The notes: generated by a model from the sequence alone, not told the origin. Positions 53,185 to 63,545 are shown, counted from the stretch's first letter. The stretch is DNA of 64,000 bases from Symsagittifera roscoffensis (GCF_963678635.1 NC_087068.1:47075785-47139784), one strand, 5' to 3'. Made by a program: numbers and translations.

Positions 53185-56100
53185 GATGAAACCCTCAGTG
53201 AGGCAGGAGAGGATATGGAAGTGGGAAACACACCGGAGCAAAAGCCAACGGAAGTGGAATTCACAGCGCAGGAATTGTTGAAAGACCTGAGTGAAGAAAA
53301 CTGGGCAGATACTCCCACGCCACCTTTGACCTCGTCCCCTCGCAAGTACCCGGAAATGTCGTTGACAAGCGAGAATCCCAACATGGGAATGATCTTCTTG
53401 AGTACGGAGAGGAGGGAGAAGAATACCTTCGAGGGAAACAGAGACGCCTTCCTGGGCACTCTGGATGGAGATGCTTGGCAAAAGTTCTTGAGCGAATTCA
53501 ATCGAGAAGTGGATGAAGACACCACGTTGGATAATTTCAAAGAAGAACTGTGGGACACGGTGGTGAAGTTTGGTGAGCCTGTCCTGGTGGGGACGGGTTT
53601 AGAAGAGAAAGCTAGAGTGGAACTACTGAACAAAATGGTCGAGTTGAGAAAGTCAAGAAAGACCAGAGAAGACAAATGTAAAGACAGCTCTACTCCGAAA
53701 CAGAAAACTGACAATAAAATAATTAAGTGTACAAGGGGGGATAAGGTAGGAACTAGTAATATGATTAAAAGTACTAATATCCTTAAGGCTCGAGCAGGGG
53801 GGAGGCAAGAGTTGGCTGGAGAAAAGGAAGTTGAATCAGTGATGATACCAATGACGCCCCCAAGCAAAGACGTGAGGTCTCGCAAGAGGAAGAGAGACGT
53901 GGAGGGAATGGGCAGTCCTTCAGCTGACGCGGTCTCGGAAAAAGACTTGAGAGAGACGGCTCCCATGGTTCTGGCGCGATGGAAAACGGCAGCCTACAAG
54001 AGTAGCTACGAACCGAGGAAACTGCTCGACATAGAAAAAGAAATGGAGAATCCCACTAGTTCCGTGACGGAGGAGGATTTCAAACCTCAAAGAATAAAAA
54101 TGAAGCGAGGTTCGACGAGCGGGCAGACCTGGGAAGTAGATGTTGGCAAAGAGTGGGTCTCAAGTGAACATCAAGCTGTCGGGAAGCAAGTGACCAGTGA
54201 TCCACTTGAGAAAAATAAAACCAGAAACACCTCCCGACCATGGTGGATAGCTCTCGAGACATTGAAGGAGATGGAAGGCTGTTTGAAGAAGTTGAACAGT
54301 GGAGTGGCTCGCAAACGATACAGCTGGGCCACCCAGCAGAAGGCTGAGGTCAACAAGATAGAGTTGGCAAACCAGCTGAAGAGATCCTGGCAGAACTTAT
54401 TGAAGGATCATTTTGAAGAGGCGATGAGGACATCCTCATCGGCACCACCACTGATGGCGAATCCCTTTATCAGGACTGCAGGACAACTGATGTTCGCGTG
54501 GAGCCTGTTGGGGATAGAGCTGGAAACGCTGACTTCATACGACAAGTTGAAGCTGGGAGGAAAAAATCTAGAGATATACCGAATGTTGATGCAGCACGTT
54601 GCCAAGGACAACTCAGGCTTGAGTCTGGCAAGGAGGAAGGATGCAACCTGTTTCTTGAGGTGGACGATGTCGATGATGACTGACAGTACCATCCTAGCAT
54701 GTCATCAGAAAGCAGTCGCAAGCAAGACGTTGGAAAGGAGAGTCTCCACAGTCATCTTGAATGTGTATCAGAGCACTGGGATAGAGAGGGAGGATGGTTC
54801 TAGGCAATCTCTGGAGAACCATAGGAAGTTGGATGAGATACGGAGGTTCTACAACAAGAAGTTCGAAGAGGAGCACGACGTTCACCGCAACCTGGCTTCG
54901 TCAGGGGAGTACTTGAAACTCAACAGAAAGGGAGAGTACCAATATGTTTCTGGAGTAATGGGAATGGCGTACAACCCCTTCTTGGACCTGGAAGCTGGAG
55001 GAGCCAACAGAAATTATGAAGTGGCGGAGCTGTTGAAGTTCTGGACAGAGAAGATAGTGGAGATAGACGTTGTGGAGGGAGAGAGACCTAGCCTGGGTCT
55101 GGTTCTTGAGGGGATGCCGGGAGTGATAAGTGTGCCACGCTCAAGTAAAAGAGTGGAGCTAAAAATGGGTGATGGGAGTGGCGTGTTGATCACGAACCTG
55201 GGAGTGGTATGGAAATTACTCAGACCTTCCTGGTGTCCACATCCCCATGCAAGTATGATTGAGGAGGTCACTGAGCGAGTGAGATTGGCACCGACAGAGG
55301 ATGAGGACTTGGCGATCTTGAGCATAGTACACAAACTGATCTTGCCTCAGGTGAAAGAATCAAGTGAGGTGACAAGTGGAACAGAGCCGGTGAGGAGGAT
55401 GGAGCCGGGCAGTTGTCTTGATTCGACATGCAGTAACGGCGAACATATTTGTGATGGACGATTATGCGTCAGGATACAATCTTTCCAGAAAGAGGACCTC
55501 ACTACCTGGTTTGAAGATATCACTGAAAGGGAGAAGAGTGAGGTACAGATAGTGGCTGAATGTTACGCGAGGACCACCGTGAACCTAGCGACAGCCTTGG
55601 GATTCTTCTCAAGAATGTGCAGTCTCCAGTCACTGGAGAGGCTAGAGTCAGAACATCACCTGGTGACCGCGTTAAGCGTGGAATCATGGCCCGGAGTGCT
55701 ACAAGTGAACCAGAAGCACATCAAGAGTTGGAAGATCGGACTCGAGGCAGAGATGGGATTTCCCATGAGCGAAGCCTATGGATTGCCTCTAAATGCAAAA
55801 TCCTTAGTGGGATCAGTGTTGGCTAACCTATGTGGGAGCCACTATCCACTACACATGGCGATGGTGGAGGTGTCCAGCCAGAGGGTGATGATAGACAAAG
55901 CCTTCTCAGTGCCCAAGTGCGTGAGACTAGCTCGGATGTCACACCACTCACACAAGCTATTGAGGAAGATCCGAGGAGCAGTACCAAGGGAGCAAAGAGA
56001 TGACTTGAGTGAAATCTGGGGTGAAGAACTTCTAGGCTTGGAGAGCGAAAATGCAAGTGATCATGGGAAGCAGAACGTGGTGGGGAAACCCGCAGTAGGT

Positions 56101-57000
56101 GCTTCAAGCTCGGAAGAAGTCGACGTGGTGCATGAGAAAATGATGGAACTTGAGCCTCTCCTAGAAGCTTCGGGAGAACGCAACCTTAGAAGCATCGACC
56201 TCACGCATGGGGATTGTCCATGCCACTGTCTGGCGCAGACAGTGTGGTACCCGGACCGCGCCAATCTCTGTCTGATCTGGGACGTAGAAGAAATTAAGTC
56301 GCTAGGACTACCGGAGTATCGACAAAAGGTGACCATCTTAGTGGTAAGCACGATGCTGGCTCTGAGATGGATTGAGGAGAATATAGCGAAGTACAGAGAA
56401 TCGAGAGCGCCAACAGCTGAATCGATTTATGCGATAGATTACAGCAGGAGACTGGAGTTGTTCGAGACTGCATGCAAGGTATTCGCCATACCAGTGCAAG
56501 TCAGACACATATGGAGCCGCCTGAGATTCTTTCCTTGGTTTCGTGCGACGTTAACATCCTGGTTGTATGCAGTGACAAAGGACCACATGAGGAAACATCA
56601 GAAGGAATATCGACAATTCCAAGCTGAAATAGGGCCAGATGCCTTTAAGAGACCTCTGCTAACCCATCGAAACGCAATCACGGCGGGGTGGAAAAGAGTA
56701 GGCAGAATATCCAGAGACAATTCTAGAGCGAGGGAAACGATACTGGAGGAGGACCTGGCGAGGAATGTGAGCTTGAGTCTTCATAACTCCTTCTGCTTGA
56801 ACCGGGAGTCGAAGGTGAAAGGCCTACCAAGTCAATTGAAAAGGTTGCAAGAGCAGAGAGAGTGGATGCGAGCCTATGAACAGCTGAAGGCCTGGGAGGA
56901 AATTGTGATTAGCTCCGATGACGAAGAGGCACTATTGGAACAAATTACAGTGCCAAGAACACCGGTATCAGGTACCTCGAAGGCGAAGAACATGAGGTGA
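53182..57000 (+). CDS. ORF3: unrecognised 1272-residue retroelement protein
   Basis: I do not recognise a family. Visible features: an acidic, Pro-containing N-terminus (residues 1-60); a basic cluster SRKRKRDVE near residue 232 that could be a nuclear localisation signal; a Cys-rich patch CLDSTCSNGEHICDGRLC near 744-761 and HGDCPCHC near 1009-1016 that could bind zinc or form disulphides; an acidic end (SSDDEEALLEQ). No signal peptide, fusion peptide or transmembrane anchor of an env protein is apparent. The frame is intact and has the same G+C-rich composition as ORF1 and ORF2, which argues that it is a functional part of the element. It starts three bases after the ORF2 stop. Confidence 0.8.
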   Translation: MDETLSEAGEDMEVGNTPEQKPTEVEFTAQELLKDLSEENWADTPTPPLTSSPRKYPEMSLTSENPNMGMIFLSTERREKNTFEGNRDAFLGTLDGDAWQKFLSEFNREVDEDTTLDNFKEELWDTVVKFGEPVLVGTGLEEKARVELLNKMVELRKSRKTREDKCKDSSTPKQKTDNKIIKCTRGDKVGTSNMIKSTNILKARAGGRQELAGEKEVESVMIPMTPPSKDVRSRKRKRDVEGMGSPSADAVSEKDLRETAPMVLARWKTAAYKSSYEPRKLLDIEKEMENPTSSVTEEDFKPQRIKMKRGSTSGQTWEVDVGKEWVSSEHQAVGKQVTSDPLEKNKTRNTSRPWWIALETLKEMEGCLKKLNSGVARKRYSWATQQKAEVNKIELANQLKRSWQNLLKDHFEEAMRTSSSAPPLMANPFIRTAGQLMFAWSLLGIELETLTSYDKLKLGGKNLEIYRMLMQHVAKDNSGLSLARRKDATCFLRWTMSMMTDSTILACHQKAVASKTLERRVSTVILNVYQSTGIEREDGSRQSLENHRKLDEIRRFYNKKFEEEHDVHRNLASSGEYLKLNRKGEYQYVSGVMGMAYNPFLDLEAGGANRNYEVAELLKFWTEKIVEIDVVEGERPSLGLVLEGMPGVISVPRSSKRVELKMGDGSGVLITNLGVVWKLLRPSWCPHPHASMIEEVTERVRLAPTEDEDLAILSIVHKLILPQVKESSEVTSGTEPVRRMEPGSCLDSTCSNGEHICDGRLCVRIQSFQKEDLTTWFEDITEREKSEVQIVAECYARTTVNLATALGFFSRMCSLQSLERLESEHHLVTALSVESWPGVLQVNQKHIKSWKIGLEAEMGFPMSEAYGLPLNAKSLVGSVLANLCGSHYPLHMAMVEVSSQRVMIDKAFSVPKCVRLARMSHHSHKLLRKIRGAVPREQRDDLSEIWGEELLGLESENASDHGKQNVVGKPAVGASSSEEVDVVHEKMMELEPLLEASGERNLRSIDLTHGDCPCHCLAQTVWYPDRANLCLIWDVEEIKSLGLPEYRQKVTILVVSTMLALRWIEENIAKYRESRAPTAESIYAIDYSRRLELFETACKVFAIPVQVRHIWSRLRFFPWFRATLTSWLYAVTKDHMRKHQKEYRQFQAEIGPDAFKRPLLTHRNAITAGWKRVGRISRDNSRARETILEEDLARNVSLSLHNSFCLNRESKVKGLPSQLKRLQEQREWMRAYEQLKAWEEIVISSDDEEALLEQITVPRTPVSGTSKAKNMR

Positions 57001-57439
57001 GCCAGTGGCTCGAAAGGAAATTCTAGAGTCTTGAGTCTTGAGAGGGAGGGGGCTTGAGCGTGAACTTGGATGAAATCTGGGTTCACAAAAAAGAAATTTT
57101 AGACGAATAAGATATTGTTATTAATATGATAGATCTAGTATATAAATCAAATTGATGCATGACAATTCTCTGACTGAAATAGGACAAAAGAAATTTTAAA
57201 ATTACCAGCTTAAAAAGCGGGGATCCATGGGTGCAGGTGTGTGCAGATTTTGATTGCTGTTTAGCGATAGTGTGAAAATTTTATATGGTTGTGAATTTTG
57301 GAAGGTAGATAAACTTAAGTCCGATGCAAACTTCTGTAAATGACCACTGGCACTGTATCTTGAGCAACACTCGGTTCTCTGGGACTTATTGGCAGATGAC
57401 AACACACGATGAGGACATCGATCTCGAGTCCGGGGAGTA
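57001..57439 (+). other. 3' untranslated part of the LTR element
   Basis: Contains the purine run AGAGGGAGGGGG (57041-57052), and GGGGAGTA (57432-57439) directly before the 3' LTR. The second is a short polypurine-tract candidate. Otherwise AT-rich with no coding signal. Confidence 0.5.
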
Positions 57440-58305
57440 TGTGCCAGTCGGTCATGTCTGGGGGTTTGACCTTGAGAAATACGTAATTTTGGAGTGAAAT
57501 TTTAATTTTGCAAAATTCGAATCGAGCCTGTCATGCTCAATTTTCTCGAACCAACTGAAAATGAAAAAGTCAAAAATCAGAACACCCGAATTAACAATTG
57601 CGGGAAACTACTCAAGAAAAAGGCAGGAAATTGCTATTCGCAATTTCTCGATACGAAATATCAAGAGAGTAGAGCTGTCTTGTTCTGAAAACAGGAGAAT
57701 CGAATACGGACTTGAGACAGAACAATTATTCGAATGGAAGAGTGGACAACTCGAGTGTCCAAAGGGTTCATTCAGAGACTTTGATTCTAGAGACAAAACT
57801 TACTTCTGTTATTGAAACTAATTGGCCTTAAAACTTATTTAGTTATATTACTTAATTCTCAAGCTGCTCAGTTATAACTTACTCCTCATATTCAAGTGCG
57901 TCGATATGTAAGTTCCAATTTAAATTTCTCGAGTGTATTTTATGATAGTTATGTTGAGATAAGGCGAGTTTTAGGTTGATCCATCTGAAATGGATCAAAG
58001 TCCCACTGTCCAATAAAAAGTAACTAAGCGGATTGTTCCGACCCGGTTTTTAACGGCGTTCATGTATTTTGGGTATCCCGAGACCTAAGTATGGGGACGT
58101 TTTTATTTCTAGAGTGGGGGGGTATTTTGGTAGTGGCCTTTAAGCTGTAATGGGTTCCAGTCTCATGTCGCAAGCGAACCGAATTGGCTCCGACCGTTCT
58201 TGAGGCGGAAAAACACAAGAGATAGTGTCCCTGACTCTTGAGCCAATGGTTATAGGGCCTATTTTTCTTAAGCCTCATATGTGACTAAAGTAGGCGACTG
58301 TTACA
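57440..58305 (+). repeat. 3' LTR (866 bp)
   Basis: By eye identical to the 5' LTR except that 21 bp (GGAGTGGACTCTGAATGG and neighbours) are missing after CGAATGG. Starts TGTGCCAGTC and ends GACTGTTACA. AATAAA at 58012-58017. Confidence 0.95.
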
Positions 58306-58379
58306 AGATGATGAGTATCGAAATACAAAAAAAAACGTCTGGTACTGTAGAAAATGCATCGCAATAAGAGAGAAAAATA
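58306..58379 (+). repeat. Flanking duplication, right copy (about 74 bp)
   Basis: Duplicate of 35452-35525. Here the A run has nine A, so the PHD finger end reads in frame (NVWYCRKC); the left copy has ten and is out of frame. Confidence 0.85.
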
Positions 58380-59345
58380 AGTCAGCGTAGCAAGCTAGGT
58401 TATTTCTCCGTTACGTTGACGATATAGTGAGAACAGTGAAGGGTGATCCTGAAAAAGTGCTACGGGCCGCAAACTTACTACATCCAAATTTACAGTTCAC
58501 AATAGAAACACCAAACACAAATGGGAAATTGACATTTTTGGATTTACAAATCAGTATTGATAAAAGCAGGAAAATTAACTGTAGGTGGTATCAAAAACCA
58601 ACAGATACAGGTAGCTTACTAAGTTTTAGAAGCTGCACCCCCCTTCAGTACAAAAGAAGTGTGATCGAAGGAACTGCTCACCGGGTTTTCCGCAGTACGT
58701 CACCATGGGAAGAATATGATAAAGCGATGAAAATCAACCGTGAACAGTGGATGGATAACCAATATCCGGAAAGTTGGTCTTCACGGGTTGCATCCCATGC
58801 CCTTGAAAAGATCATCAGGGTGGGCAAAAACAAAAAGAACATGGCTGAGAAAAAGAACCCCTGTGATTATAGCAGTGATTCACCAACCATCTTGATGGTC
58901 CAATATGGGGGGAATCAAAATCAGACTTTAGCAAAAAAAAAGTGCGCGATATCACCAATCACCAATGCGCAGATAATATTCACGACAAGGAAAACAAAAC
59001 TTGTATGCCCTCTCCAAAATCCTCCTTTTCCAGTGAACTGAAATCAAAAGTGGTGTACAGATATGAATGTTGCGAGTGCAAATCCATCTATGCTGACCAG
59101 ACGGTCTGACATCTCACCACAAGATTTGAGGAAAAATGAAAAGAGGATACCCCAGTTGGACATCATATAAGGCGGTGTGGTAGTGAGAGTGGTAAGTTGG
59201 AGTTTAAATGGAAGATAATCGACGAGGCGTCCAGCAGCATCAAGTTTTTTACATTAGAGGCGCTGCACATTAGGAAGGAGAGACCGGCAATTAACACGCG
59301 CGACAAGTTTAGAAGTAGGGAGCTGACACTAAGGCTATAGTTCTA
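58306..59345 (+). pseudogene. Penelope-like element, 3' part: YVDD motif, RT thumb and GIY-YIG remnant
   Basis: Continuation of the PLE whose 5' part is at 33859-35552. After the PHD finger end and one in-frame TAG comes RT motif C, FLRYVDDIVRTVKGD (YVDD at 58412-58423). An open stretch to 59041 carries the thumb region (FLDLQISIDKSRKINCRWYQ). A frameshifted GIY-YIG-like segment follows at about 59042-59150 (VVYRYECCECKSIYADQTV). The open stretch of over 200 codons suggests it is younger than the upstream truncated copy. It is disrupted and inactive as it stands. Confidence 0.85.
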
Positions 59346-59399
59346 GAATCGAAAAATTTTGGCTAAAACAAAAATTTGAAATAAATTACATGTTAGCAT

Positions 59400-59990
59400 G
59401 AAAATTAGCGACAAAACGAAATTGTAAAAACAAGAAAGATGGAAACTCTCAGAAATTTCTGAAAAATGTTTTAATTGTTACATAATTTCAGTCATGTTTG
59501 TAATGTTTTGATTGGTTGAATTTTTTAAAATTTGAAATGGTGATGTAAATGACACTTTTTATGATCTTTGATCATTTTGTACAGATAGTTAAGACTTTTT
59601 AAAACCTGAAGATGCACAAAAATTGCGAAAACGTTTGTTTGAATTTACAAAATTAACGCATTCTCAAAAAAATAGCAACAGATTGAGATTTTAACAAAAA
59701 AAATCCAAAAAACTCTCAGAAAATTATGGCTAAATTTTAAAACTGATTACATAATAGTTGGTGCAAATATTTAGAAATAATTGCGGAGTTTTGATTGATT
59801 AATTTGTTTTTGAATTTTAGTTTAACGACGTGTATGACACTTTTCTTGGTTTTTAATCATGCAGTAAAAATTAAAAATTAGCTTGAAATTTTAAAACCTG
59901 AGGAAGCACAAAAATGTGCTGAAAACTTTGTTTGAAATAACATTTTTAAAGCGTTCTCAAAAAATAATGTTGAGAGAATGCAATTTGTTT
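59400..59990 (+). repeat. Two diverged tandem units, about 290 bp, with hammerhead-like cores
   Basis: Both units contain CTCTCAGAAA, a GTTTTGATTG stretch, ATGACACTTTT, and then CCTGA(A/G)GA followed by a short stem and GAAAAC: 59606-59665 and 59898-59958. CTGANGA, stem II, GAAA is the hammerhead ribozyme core layout. In the second unit stem II is AGCAC/GTGCT. Hammerheads are known from PLEs, and these units lie just after a PLE 3' end. Full stems I and III are not convincing, so this is tentative. Confidence 0.4.
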
Positions 59991-60599
59991 GTTCATTCTT
60001 TGGAACTGGAATAAATGTACAATGGATCAAATGTAACGGATCATTTTGAGCAAGTCTAATTGTGATTACTGGAGGTCCCAACAATGATTTTATTGACTAT
60101 CGCGTTTTTAGGTATGTCGAGATCAAGCCACGGAAGCGTGCCTATTTCTATCTAGGATGAGGGGTTTTTTGGTGGTAAGAAAAAAAATATTACAACATGA
60201 ATTAGAACATATCCGAACTACGTCCATCGTCAGGTTAAAAGTGATACAAAGTCACTTACAGACTTAAAAACATCACACAAAACATTTAATTGGTTCTAAA
60301 CAAAGTATAAACGTATCCACTAATGCAATTTGAGCACTACTAAAGAGAAATTTTGTAATATGTACAATCTCATAAATTTCTTTATCTCAATTTTTTTTAT
60401 CTTACATAGTTTTCTCAATTTCAATTTTTTCTCAATCTCAGTTTTTTTTATCTTACTAAGCGTCTCCTCAAACTATTTTTTTGGTGTAACAAATTGTTTG
60501 ATTGGCATGTTCCGTAACCTAAACTAAAACTACTTTTGGACTAAAACCTAAGTAATAGCTCCCTACTTTTGAACTCCCCCCGAGTGTTGATCCCTGGCT
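59991..60599. other. Non-coding stretch with a possible LTR-like fragment
   Basis: The segment 60108-60175 (GAGATCAAGCCACGGAAGCG, TATTTCTA, TTTTTTGGTGGT) weakly resembles 36208-36265 of the LTR. The remainder is AT-rich without recognised features. Confidence 0.3.
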
Positions 60600-62900
60600 T
60601 CAGATTCCTAATTTGCAGCGCATCCAGTGCTAGTAGTTTTTTTTGCGTTTTTTTACTAATCTATCATCTCCTAACTCAACTGTGAGTGGTCGCTTCGTAC
60701 CCACATTGAGGTATGTGTATGTCTACAAGCATGTGCTCTTTCATGTGAACCTCAATCCTTACGGCCAAATATCGAAGAGTTTGTGCGACATCGGAGGAGT
60801 AGCACCCACAACAGGCCAGTTTGTAGACCAAAATGGATTTCAGATTACGAAAAAAGGGTGACTTCAGGGACGACTTAAGGAGACTTAAGAGCGGTTTTCA
60901 ATTTCCGGGTTGTATATGGAGTGTGTGGAATGACGATGTTGTGCGCCTTGCTTGCCAACAATTGACGCTGATTTCTTCGATATGGTAGCATGATTTTTGC
61001 GCGTTTCTCGTCTCGCTTTTAATTTGTTGCCCGAGTTCACCCCTTAGTTGGTAATAGTTCTGTCTCAAGAATTTTGCGTACTATTCCCGAGTCAACGTCA
61101 GATGACCAATCCTCAGGGCACTGGTTTTCCTTCCATTGCTGTCAATTGATCACCATTGCTTCATATAGAGGCGCTCCAAAAACCAATCTGCACCATGCCC
61201 CCTTATATGTTTCTCTTCAACTGTAGTGGCGCGCAACTCTGAAATTTAGAAGCGTGCCTGTATCCGTTGATTTTTGGCACCACCATTTTTTAACCCGCTT
61301 TTTGCCATCTACAATTACTTTACTGTCTAAAAAACCCAAGTCACTGTTCTCATTAGGTGTTTTAACTGTGAACTGTAATAGGGTGCACTTTGTTGACAGC
61401 TAGCAAAACAACGCTCGGGTTGCCTTCTGCAGTCCTCACAGTATTGTCTGAGTATCTTAGGAAAAGTTTCACACCTGTTATGATCAGTTCACATTCACGC
61501 CTCGCATTGCATAATTTGCAGAAACAATCCTTTTCTGATATGCTTTTATATTCTTCATCCGAGATGCCCATAATCTCTATGATACCAACTCAAACAAATC
61601 TCACATTCCACTGTTGAATTGGTTCTGAATGTCGCCCTTCTAATGCATTTTACGACTTTTCCGTTATTGTCTTCTAGAAAATCAATCTTTTGAGAGATGT
61701 CCAAAGCCAGAGCCTTTTCATAGACTTTGAACCAAAAATTTGCTAGAATGAAATCAGGAATGCACTTATGGCCAATCCAACCTTCTGTACAAATCATGGG
61801 TCGTTGCACTTAAAACGATTTTTTTAACAGCCATGTACAAAATGCGTGTCATTGTTCTTCTTGACAAGTCATACGACTCACTCTGGTTTTTCAAATTTTC
61901 AAGGCCAATGTCAATTGCCTCTTCAAGGTGAACATTTATCTACAGGCTTTTCACATCCATGAAAAAAAGAATCTCTTCAGAGTATAATTTGGTATTCTTT
62001 ATAGCCTTAGCCACTTCATTGTTGGCCTCAATTATTGCATCCTCGATTTTATCGAAACATCTTGCTTTTGTTTTAAGTTTCTTATATGAACTACCGGGAA
62101 TAGAGAGCTTAGGTCGCAAAGATGTATCATTTTTCTGTAATTTACCCAGTTCATAAAGTCTAGGCGGTTGACCAGCAGTTGAACTCAACCTTGTATATAA
62201 CTTATCTGTAATCTCAGCCTTTTTGTTCGTTTCAATTTTTTTTTCATTTTTAGAACAACTGATAGATTCATTCTCGCAGGCCTCTCAAATTGTCTTGATT
62301 CTAGCAAATTGATCATTTTGGTTCATTTGGTCAGCTTTGGTGACGCAAAACAAAAAAAAATTGTCATCAAAAAATACATCCAAAAGTCCCTTAATTTTCA
62401 GATATTTTCTAGCTTTTTCCTTGCCATATCTGGCGGAGTCTGGCGTAATTTTTCGTGTACAATTAAGCAGTTTCTTCAGTTTCACATAGTTTAAAATCAC
62501 GCAGACATGCTTCTTCAGGTCCGACAGAAATATCTATGTCTGCTAAAAATGTTTTCTTTGAATTTGTCTAGGACAAAATTCTTAAGGCCCAAAGACAGTT
62601 ACCTCTTCACCAATCGCGTATTCTCTAATCTAGTATTTTTACCGCTTTTCTCTCTGAGAATTTTCCTAGAAGTCTTTCTTGTGTATCAGCTTACTTCTCA
62701 CCTATCTTAGAATGACTGAGGCGCGTGGCTAAGGCGATAGAACTTGCTTGACTCAAAAAATAAATAATGACCGATGGCTATAACCTCTCATCAATTGTTT
62801 CCTAATTATGTCACTTAATTTGCTCAATTGTTCCACTGCCCTACCCTTATTCTCATTTGTCCTACCCATCACTGTCCCAAGTAGCTGATATTGAAAGCTG
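60600..62900 (-). pseudogene. Decayed Penelope-like element, minus strand, with PHD-like finger in the RT
   Basis: Same gene order as the plus-strand copy, read right to left. RT segments with SLRPKLSIPGSSYKKLK and FFMDVKSL lie at 62188-61940. Motif B remnant (FILANFWFKVYEKAL) and a PHD-like finger (VECEICLSWYH, then GISDEEYKSISEKDCFCKLC after a frameshift near 61560) lie at about 61720-61510. RT motif C (FLRYSDN) lies at 61463-61443. Thumb (KKWWCQKSTDTGTLLN) is at about 61300-61250 and a GIY-YIG-like piece (VAQTLRYLAVRIEVHMKEH) at about 60800-60730. Many stops and frameshifts; the catalytic YVDD is changed to YSDN. The N-terminal end near 62500-62900 is poorly defined. Confidence 0.75.
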
Positions 62901-63240
62901 TGAACATCTTGGTCCGAAAAACCCCTTCTCAAGTACCCTAAATTGCAAAAACAATAGATTTTATATCAGTATCTAGCATCATCTCAAAACGTTAAGGCGA
63001 TATCGGTTATATTTTAATTATTCCAAATATTCTGCATAATACAATACAGTTTTTCATCATTTTTTCCAAGTTTATTTTTAAGGAGCGCTAGTGGTAAATG
63101 CACTATGGTTTTTGCACTGCGGGCCACGAGAAATGAAAACTCACAGGGTGCTTACAGCGCAAATCCTAAAATGCAACTAACCTCATGGTGGGGCTGGCTC
63201 GGCATCATTCGGCTGTCAATTCACAGCAACCCGCTTCGCC

Positions 63241-63545
63241 TTAACTCTGCGCCGGGTCTGCGGTGGTATTTTCGTGCTGCTTCTTCTTTCGGAAATCAGA
63301 TCGTGTAACCCATTCTTGTGCTCTCAAAATAGGCGCAAAGACTTCAATTCGAGTTCGTTGTGTTGGTTGAGCTTGCTGTACCCTTCGATGACTTCGGGTG
63401 CACACTTCTGCTTCAATTTGAAGTCCAAATGTTTCTGTCAGGATGATTCGAATCCTCTTTTTTATCATTTTCTCCCATACGTTTGGTGTACCTTTCCGTC
63501 GACAGTAGAAGATAGCCCGATCACTATCCTTTCTGTCTTCTAGAT
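63241..63545 (-). pseudogene. Possible LINE ORF1-like RNA-binding fragment
   Basis: About 100 codons on the minus strand read without a stop through MIKKRIRIILTETFGLQIEA, then TRIEVFAPILRAQE and KKKQ. This resembles the tail of LINE ORF1 RRM/CTD domains (helix, acidic turn, strand with charged ends), but no key motif is decisive. It could be chance. Confidence 0.2.

Larger units (their letters stand above)
35553..58305 (+). mobile_element. Giant nested Ty3/gypsy-class LTR retrotransposon, 22.75 kb, three large ORFs
   Basis: The element is bounded by direct repeats starting TGTGCCAGTC and ending GACTGTTACA (887 and 866 bp), identical apart from a 21-bp indel. Its order is 5' LTR, 2.4 kb leader with a minisatellite, Gag-Pol ORF1, ORF2 with SGNH domains, ORF3, 3' LTR. 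The three ORFs total 5878 codons with no internal stop. Usual Ty3/gypsy elements are 5-10 kb, so this is two to four times larger. The interior is visibly richer in G+C than the flanks. Insertion disrupted a PLE reverse transcriptase. No short 4-6 bp target duplication is present; a duplicated stretch of about 74 bp flanks it instead. Confidence 0.95.

Noticed and set aside
48149-56351. Antisense and alternate-frame ORFs inside ORF2 and ORF3, up to 263 codons
   Set aside because: Overlap proven or better coding frames and look low-complexity; no independent support.
53182-57000. ORF3 as a retroviral-type envelope protein
   Set aside because: No signal peptide, furin-like site, fusion peptide or transmembrane anchor is apparent.
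35548-58310. A 5-bp target duplication directly at the LTR edges
   Set aside because: GAGAC before and AGATG after do not match; only a larger, offset duplication is present.
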